23,354 bases of DNA from Paramacrobiotus richtersi (lineage: Eukaryota; Tardigrada; Eutardigrada; Parachela; Macrobiotidae): assembly GCA_034698045.1 (NCBI GenBank), contig JAQGAU010000836.1, positions 1-23,354 of the forward strand, read 5' to 3'. This document shows positions 17,459 through 23,354 of the stretch, in pieces. The stretch's first letter is position 1. Each line of letters opens with the position of its first letter. A program made the position numbers and the translations under genes. The notes under the pieces are model-generated. The model had not been told where the DNA came from. It was given only the letters and a program-made list of their open reading frames with translations, and searched no databases.

Positions 17459-18115
17459 CTGTGGAAATATGACCTGATTACGCACAATAATATGCTTCAC
17501 TACGTAATTGTAAATGTACTATCCGGCAACAATTTGTTATTGGTATATCCAAATTACTTCGCGTCTAACAGTAAGCCCGGTACAACGTTTTATTTCAAGT
17601 GTTCTTCTAGTTTTCGCCAAAACACTTCTGTTTTGACAACTCTGTTACGGTGTCAAGCATATAATTTCCGTACGAATGTGTCCACCGGTCAGTTCACAAA
17701 TGCGGACGAGAGCTAGTCTTTGGGCATGGCGTGTATGCAGTTAGTGACACGAAATGTTTTTATTTTGAAAGTATGTACATACAGATGCTCACATATTTTT
17801 TTTGACAGCCCTGCCTGCGTAACGCCGGATTTGGAGTTTGTAGGTTATAAACAGAACTTGGGATACACCAACTTAAATGATGCAGTCTGCAATACAATCT
17901 TTCCGCTGTAAAGGTACCTAATCCAGGAGAAGAAATTTGCAAACAATGAATAAAGTAAAATACTGTTTGTTTGTACCAGTAAACGGAATTAACCGATTCC
18001 GTGACGTTCATGACGTGAATACGCACCTTTTGAGTGTGTACAGTTTAATTAGTTCACCGTATGTACAATATAGCAAGATAATACCAAGGTATTATCCAAT
18101 AGTGTGTTGCTCTTG
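17459..18115. other. Stretch upstream of the kelch exon
   Basis: If the kelch gene is intact, its preceding intron starts here. I found no kelch, BTB or BACK exon. Open frames at 17760-18026 (minus) and 17720-17911 (plus) have no motif. Confidence 0.3.
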
Positions 18116-18325
18116 CTAATACAGCCCATAGTAGTTGTGCAGCTCATACTTGGCGTTCTTCACAGCGGGATAAAAAAACTGTTTTTTTAAAAATACAGAA
18201 CCGTGTTTTCCGTAACGCCGGCGTGATTTATTGGTCTTGTACATAAACTCATACAGAACATGGCGCGATAACGGGCGTTTAATTACAGCAGCCGCTTGTT
18301 CACAGATAAGAGATTTCCTGGGCAT
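18116..18325 (-). CDS. Hypothetical small basic protein, 69 residues
   Basis: ATG 18325 to TAG. The product is rich in Lys/Arg and aromatics (MPRKSLICEQAAAVIKRPLS, then FMYKTNKSRRRYGKHGSVFL, then AKYELHNYYGLY). I do not recognise it. The composition could suit a mitochondrial or ribosome-associated small protein, but that is speculation. There is no clear poly(A) signal or splice site, and it may be chance. Confidence 0.22.
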   Translation of the reverse strand: MPRKSLICEQAAAVIKRPLSRHVLYEFMYKTNKSRRRYGKHGSVFLKKQFFYPAVKNAKYELHNYYGLY

Positions 18326-18535
18326 TTTCACGGTTCCACTTGTTTGGTAATCGCTTTTCTTTCTAGTTCGTTATCTTGTTTAATTTTGCTTCACGATCAT
18401 ATGAACACAAGCAAAACAAACAATAAGCTTAGTCTGATCTTTCAGGATTTCAGATCAACAAACTTTTCAAGATCGCATTCACTAGCTATATGCCATGGTC
18501 GCTGTAAAATCAAGATTAAATTATTTTCCAGTTAA

Positions 18536-19991
18536 TCCAAACAAAGCATTTGCATGTCTGCTCTTTTTCCCAGAATAGACATAATATGGTAAAAAGATTC
18601 CCTTACAGCTGGTAATTACATCGCGTATCAACATGCAACAAAGATTCATATTTTCTCTTATATCTCTAGATCTGTGTGAGAGCCATGTTTGAATCTGCCA
18701 ACAGATGCTCCACTTTTTACAGTACACATTTACAGAACACGACTACGTTAATTCTCGGATAGATTATTCATCAATGCAGAACCTGCAGCAGTGCCGCACT
18801 GTCGCGCCAGGGAGGCAGAGTCACTCGAATAGATTCTTCAGCAGAATGATCTAGTCAACTGATGCGCACTTGACAAAACCTCCGCACAATCGTTATCACC
18901 GTCACAGTACCCTCGATTAAACGCTGTCAGTTTGTTGGCGACTGAAGTGCCGCACGCGGAATCATTTACAGCGCTTCCGGTACCATGCGACGCTTGATTT
19001 CGGAGATCAGATTGGAAGTTTTAATGCCTAACTAGTTGTCTATGCGCCAGCGCATTTTGTGTTTGCAAGGAATAAAATTGCTGATCATTAAGTCATGGTA
19101 AACAACTATGAATTTATCGAAATAATCAAGATTAATTATTGTTAACACGGCTGTCGAGGAAACTGGGTGTCAGGCTGATGAAATCATGATCCTTTAAAGC
19201 TCTCGTTGACAGCCAATTACGAGTGTAAGTAATGCAGAAAATATTAATTTTTCCGGTATGTACTGTACATCGCATATAATATAGTGAATTTTCCGTAATG
19301 TGTAGTTCCGATCGATTTTTTGTAGGATCACAGTTATCATATTGTAATGTAAGATCATAGTTATCACGACGCACAGTTCGGCATCGTCATGTTTTTGTTC
19401 CGCTAGCTTGTGAGTCTTTTGGAATGTGGTGTGAGTCTGAGGTACTTTGAATAGGAAACTGGGAAAACGTTGCCCATAAGGACAGGAGAAGCAGATATAA
19501 ATGTTTTTTATCTCAGCGCTCAAGCATGAAGATTATATGGGGTAATGCTAGCTCGATTTGAGCTAAAGCTGCTTTACGTGCGACCTGGGGCTGAATTTTT
19601 TATTTGGTTGTTCGAATTTTTATTGTGTCGAAACTGATTCTGGGACGTTGCAATAAAAAGAATCTCACTGTTGGCTTTATTGGCTTCGAAATTCAACCGG
19701 AAATGCAGAGACTGCTAGGGCTGCAGCAGCAAATGTTTTAACAGTGCCAGCTATGATTTGCGATTGCTGGGCCAGCGATATATGCCCAGGCTAACAGGCT
19801 TTCGGTACTTGTATCGTTTTATCTAACTATATTTTGGCTTCGTTTATTTACTTCACGGTCTTTGATTAAAGCTCTGACTGCTGACTACAACAAGGTTTGC
19901 GATCTGCATGCATGAACGGAAGCTCGTAATTACATTTTGATATACTGGTACTTAATATAGTGAAATAATAGTATATCAATATTAGTGTACT
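18536..19991. other. Intergenic stretch, nothing firm
   Basis: Open frames are short. A plus-strand run at about 19650-19742 (KKNLTVGFIGFEIQPEMQRL) looks protein-like for 30 codons but has no start, motif or splice context that I can defend. Confidence 0.3.
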
Positions 19992-20061
19992 GTTCACTAG
20001 CCTGGTGGTATTACATCTGACCCAAAGGTTGTACAGCGTGGGTTTGATTCCCACTGTGAGT
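19992..20061 (+). tRNA. tRNA-like sequence (tRNA pseudogene or SINE head)
   Basis: The T-arm is perfect: GTGGG-TTTGATT-CCCAC, including a B-box-like GGTTTGATTCC. GTTCACT (19992-19998) pairs with TGTGAGT (20055-20061) with wobbles and one end mismatch, as an acceptor stem would. AGCCTGGTGGTATTAC resembles an A box and D-arm. The total of 70 bases is tRNA-sized. The anticodon stem-loop does not fold into a normal 5+7 form, so a working tRNA is unlikely. A SINE head or decayed tRNA is the better reading. Confidence 0.45.
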
Positions 20062-20262
20062 ACTTTTATCTGAATTTCCATTTCGAAAATTAACCGATAA
20101 CATTGCGAAATTCGAAAAATATCCAACAGTCAGTCTTCACGACTTTGTTTGTCCTATTGTCAGTGCCTTTAATATGGTTTTGGCTACGGCAATGAAATTA
20201 TAAAAATCATCCTGCGCTGTTATTCTTCTGTGTGTGATTTACTGCGGTTTTCCTGCAGTTTG
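20062..20262. other. Short intergenic stretch, nothing seen
   Basis: It could be the body of a SINE if the tRNA-like sequence is its head. No coding frame here is supported. Confidence 0.25.
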
Positions 20263-20559
20263 TCAGCCCATCGGTAATCTCGAGGAAGTAGCAATGGTCG
20301 ATAATATATGCTCGTTAGTGGTCCTGGTACGCTGATGAAAATGTATCAGCTGAAATGATTTGCTGCATTTGCAACGTTTAAGTCGGTGACTGATTTTGTA
20401 ATTCGGCTCGACGGCTACCGTTAAGTTTCTGAGGCGCTTTCTGGTATTTTCTGTATTGGCAGAATGAGCGAAAATTTTGTGTTGAAACGGGCGGATGTCA
20501 TGGTGACTCCACGACAGGGAAAACTGAAACTGACAAATTTTCACGAAAAACAACAACAT
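20263..20559 (-). CDS. Hypothetical 98-residue ORF
   Basis: ATG 20559 to a stop at 20263. It begins with a hydrophobic stretch (MLLFFVKICQFQFSLSW) and continues with a basic, His/Arg-rich region (NTENTRKRLRNL, SHRLKRCKCSKSF). It is divergent from the ORF at 20644, 84 bases away. I see no family motif. It may be chance. Confidence 0.18.
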   Translation of the reverse strand: MLLFFVKICQFQFSLSWSHHDIRPFQHKIFAHSANTENTRKRLRNLTVAVEPNYKISHRLKRCKCSKSFQLIHFHQRTRTTNEHILSTIATSSRLPMG

Positions 20560-20643
20560 AATTATATCCTCAGTACACTCGGCGCCGCTTTTTTTAGGTG
20601 GAGTCCTTAGTCCTATGACAACCGGAACCGGAAAGACTTCAAC

Positions 20644-20904
20644 ATGCCAGCCTATCTGGAGCAGCTGATCCCGTTAAAGGACATCGATACCCGGTACGAG
20701 TTACGGCGGAAGAAAAGAATCGACGCGTTCGCAAAGCGAAGTATCGGAAAGACAACCCTGGCGATGAGATTAAAGGATCTCTTTACTAACATCATGAAGT
20801 GCAGTGAAAAAGTTCTGGAATGCGGTTCTATCAAAATCTTTCTCTCTCGTGTTAAATCGAACAATTTCTTTCAAGCTACTGTTTCTTGTTGTTTTCTTCA
20901 GTAG
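20644..20904 (+). CDS. Hypothetical 86-residue protein with poly(A) signal
   Basis: ATG 20644 to TAG 20902-20904. The first two thirds are charged and helix-like (MPAYLEQLIPLKDIDTRYEL, RRKKRIDAF, AMRLKDLFTNIMK). A short GKTTLA run occurs at about residues 35-40, but it lacks the GxxxxGK context of a P-loop, so no nucleotide binding is claimed. CTTTTTTTAG at 20588-20597 could be a splice acceptor just upstream, making this a 3' exon. AATAAA at 20949-20954 lies 45 bases past the stop. The family is not recognised. Confidence 0.35.
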   Translation: MPAYLEQLIPLKDIDTRYELRRKKRIDAFAKRSIGKTTLAMRLKDLFTNIMKCSEKVLECGSIKIFLSRVKSNNFFQATVSCCFLQ

Positions 20905-20948
20905 CCATAATGACCAGACTTTGAGTGCCATGGGTTTGTCTGCTCGTC

Positions 20949-20954
20949 AATAAA
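20949..20954 (+). promoter_or_regulatory. Candidate polyadenylation signal
   Basis: AATAAA 45 bases after the stop of the 20644-20904 ORF. Confidence 0.4.
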
Positions 20955-21149
20955 CTAAACTAAATTAAGACACATTAATTGAAGGCTACTCTTTTCGGAA
21001 TCACAATTTGTATGACCCAACTGCATGCGATACATCTGCAATCTGTGCTCATAGTAACTGTCCAACCATATTCCAGTAAACATTAAAATTCAAAAAAATA
21101 AATGTGAAGTAATCGATTTGTAAGCTCTTTGCATATGTCGTGTTCACTG

Positions 21150-22291
21150 TTATTCTACGAAAAAGCCGACCACGGAGCATATGTCATGCATGTAGCAAGT
21201 ACGGTAGTTGTTTACTGCATATATGTGCACCAACCGCTTCATTGCTGATCCTTCCGGAGGATTAATCTTTTCGATGTTTCCATTAGAAGAATCCATGGCA
21301 ATCAATGGACATAGCGGACTGTACACCTCATCCCAGCAATAAGTTGTCTTTTTCATTGCCACTGGATATTTCATCCTAACAGATGGATGGGACTTGATGA
21401 TGCGACCGCCAGCCTCTTTCGCAATGTCTAGAGCAACCGTTTGGTACTTTTTTGGTTCATCGATCAGGGTGGTTTGAAGTTCTATTTGCCATATCGCTTC
21501 AGTGCCGATGCCAGTGAAGTGTGGCACTAACCGGGCATCTGTCAGATCCGCTGGCAGTTCAAATGGGTGCATCGAGCCAGTCGACGGATTGAACGACTGC
21601 ACGAAAACTCTACCGTTTTCCGAGTCCGAAAATCCATGCATAAATAGAAATGTTTCTTCCGGGACAAAATTTATTGCCTGAATCAGTTTTGCCTTAAGTT
21701 TCGGCGCGGTGATTCTTTCTTTGTTGACAGGGTGAAAGCATTGCCTGATGCAATCGGCTAGATACGCCGGTATTTCGTCAGCCACCACGGGAAAATATCC
21801 ATTCATGACCTTAAATGCGTACTGAAAATCTTCCAATTTTCTGGCTGGAATCTTTCCGTTGCCGTTCTCCAGCCACTTTTCCTCGTTGCCTACGGCGAGA
21901 TTTGCTAACTCCAGGATGATGCAACCCAAGCTCCATATGTCGGTCCCTCGTCCAGGTTGTTCACTCGAAATTGATTCGTTAGAAGACCGTAATAAAATTT
22001 CCGGTGACATGTACCGTTTTGTACCGCGAGGATGGGTAATATCACCGGAACTTGTGCTGTCTCGGTGCATGTGAACAATATCATCCAGATCACAGATTGT
22101 AAAGTGGTACTCGCCATTATTCGTTAGCTTAAACAATACGTTGTCCGGTTTCAGGTCGGTATGAATCCTAGATTTTTGATGTAAAAACATTATCCCTTCC
22201 GTGATTTGCAGTGCACAGTCAATGATTGCTCTTTGCGTGAGCTGGATTCCAGTCTCTCTCGATTCTCTTAACAACGACGTTAGGTTGCCGC
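21150..22291 (-). CDS. Divergent protein kinase C-lobe with kelch-like tail (5' end unresolved)
   Basis: An open frame of about 380 codons ending in TGA at 21150. I begin it at 22291, after the acceptor GTTTTACGTTCTGTAG, where it reads GNLTSLLRESRETG. An upstream extension of the same frame to about 22341 also stays open. From the Leu codon at 22274: the catalytic loop HTDLKPDNVLF is at 38-48 (Arg of HRD is Thr). The DFG site is DLD (62-64). The P+1 region GTKRYMSPE is at 84-92, the F-helix TDIWSLGC at 111-118, and the conserved Arg at 187. These are Hanks subdomains VIB-XI. The catalytic Asp, Lys and Asn and the metal Asp are kept, so activity is possible. Residues 205-265 resemble one kelch blade (FLFMHGFSD, VQSFNPSTGSMHPFELPADL). 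The rest of the tail is unknown. The N-lobe should lie in 22292-22800 but is not in one frame. Confidence 0.75.
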
Positions 22292-22800
22292 CTACAGAAC
22301 GTAAAACATCAGAGAAGTTTTTTGGCTCAGAGAAAATATTTCAATCATCAGATATGTATGTGTTAACGGGATTAGCAAACAGGCGCGGTCGTAGGCGTTA
22401 CTGCGTTGGCAGCGCCGTTTTGCTTCCAACAACAGAAGAATTCATGTATGCACACAGGCGTGACAGCACATGTGGAGCAATGATCTGGCTATTGGGCAGT
22501 ATCATCAACAGCACAGTAATGGACTGTCTCCATCCAATGCGCGTGCAAAGATGCAACAACTTTCGTGCACACTCTTACTGTGGTAGACGACCGTCACCAC
22601 CATTGTGCCATTGTGCTCGTTTTGTAACCTTTTTCTTCCTCTTTCAAAACGGGGTACGATATCCGTAACCGACCCCTTCAATGAAAGTAAATAAATAAAA
22701 CTTCCGACAGTTCCGGAAAATAAATATGCTCTGCGTAACGGGTATCGATTTCGCATGAATTCATTTAAGTAATTACTGACGCCTTTCAAAGGCCAACGCT
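22292..22800 (-). pseudogene. Possible broken kinase N-lobe
   Basis: Kinase-like pieces appear in the expected order but in shifting frames: EGVGYGYRT (glycine-loop-like, near 22660-22680), then MVVTVVYHSKS, then LMILPNSQIIAPHVLS (near 22455-22505), then HTYLMIE (hinge-like, near 22345), then SEPKNFSDVLRSVGGNLTSL. No single set of GT-AG introns that I tried joins them all. Either several small indels have disabled the 5' half, or the assembly has errors here, or the resemblance is partly chance. Confidence 0.3.
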
Positions 22801-23354
22801 TTTCAGCCTTGTTTATGTTTTTTCCCGTACCCTGTCATCGCAAGCAGACTTCTCGCGTAAAAAGAGTCTCCTAATATCAGCGTCGAGGCGAGGAAAAAAA
22901 ATTGTATTTCCTTGTGACTACAACAAAATTTTCCGTGAAAGGCTTTGCCTCCACTGCGGCTGTGGCTCATACTTTGCGCGATTGGATAATCGAGTGCCAA
23001 CATTTTCTTATACAACTACACGGCTACTAACAACATATCGTTACAAAATGCACGGTGGCACTGAAGACTTCTAAAAAATAAAAATCGGAATGTATTAATA
23101 TAATGTATTTTAATTAATTACCATTCTATTTCACTCCGGTCCAGTCATGCCCCACATTCGACTGGACATCCACAAGATGTCCTCTACTTTGTTTAGTTGG
23201 ATTAGTGTTAATCTTAAAGACTTGAGGATTTGTGATTCAGCTCGTCCCTCAGCACAAATATAGTACCTCACTTAAGGCGTGGTGTGATATAATGGTGACG
23301 CAGCTTATGGCATATAACCCGTGCAAGATTTAAGTACATGGCGGCAGTTTTCCA
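22801..23354. other. Intergenic stretch to window end
   Basis: The short open frame at 22803-23015 (minus) shows no motif. I see no RNA gene or strong repeat here. Confidence 0.35.

Noticed and set aside
17114-17716. 200-codon plus-strand open frame
   Set aside because: It is largely the antisense of the kelch exon. Its product is Arg/Ser-rich with no motif, as expected of a shadow frame.

Overview
The window is animal-type nuclear DNA: genes are split by GT-AG introns, intergenic space is long and repeat-bearing, and there are no ribosome binding sites or operons. The anchor is a complete gene for Lissencephaly-1 (LIS1/PAFAH1B1, dynein regulator) on the minus strand. It can be spliced by eye into 10 coding exons and 407 codons, with every exon phase agreeing. 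An invertebrate is most likely. A tardigrade or another small ecdysozoan is a guess that the sequence does not prove.

Layout: 1-2400 holds only degraded or exon-like open frames, two of them cysteine-rich. 2441-4630 holds two related small secreted-peptide precursor genes, one on each strand and pointing away from each other. Each lies about 140 bases from a shared upstream block and about 130 bases from a matching AATAAA. 5310-14228 is LIS1, with GC-rich exons in very AT-rich introns that carry repeats, hairpins and a short dispersed element with a tRNA A-box look. 14632-16443 holds two different foldback (inverted-repeat) elements. 16945-17458 is a kelch-repeat exon on the minus strand. 19992-20061 is a tRNA-like sequence. 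20644-20904 is a small ATG-started ORF followed by AATAAA. 21150-22291 is the C-lobe of a divergent protein kinase on the minus strand with a kelch-like tail. Its N-lobe is not readable in one frame.

Nothing suggests that these genes form one pathway. LIS1 is a conserved housekeeping gene. The peptide pair, the kinase and the kelch exon look like lineage-specific or fast-evolving material around it. The most novel item is the inverted pair of secreted peptide precursors (shared module N/S-rich, then PPSP or PPAP, then GAK, usually followed by PKR).
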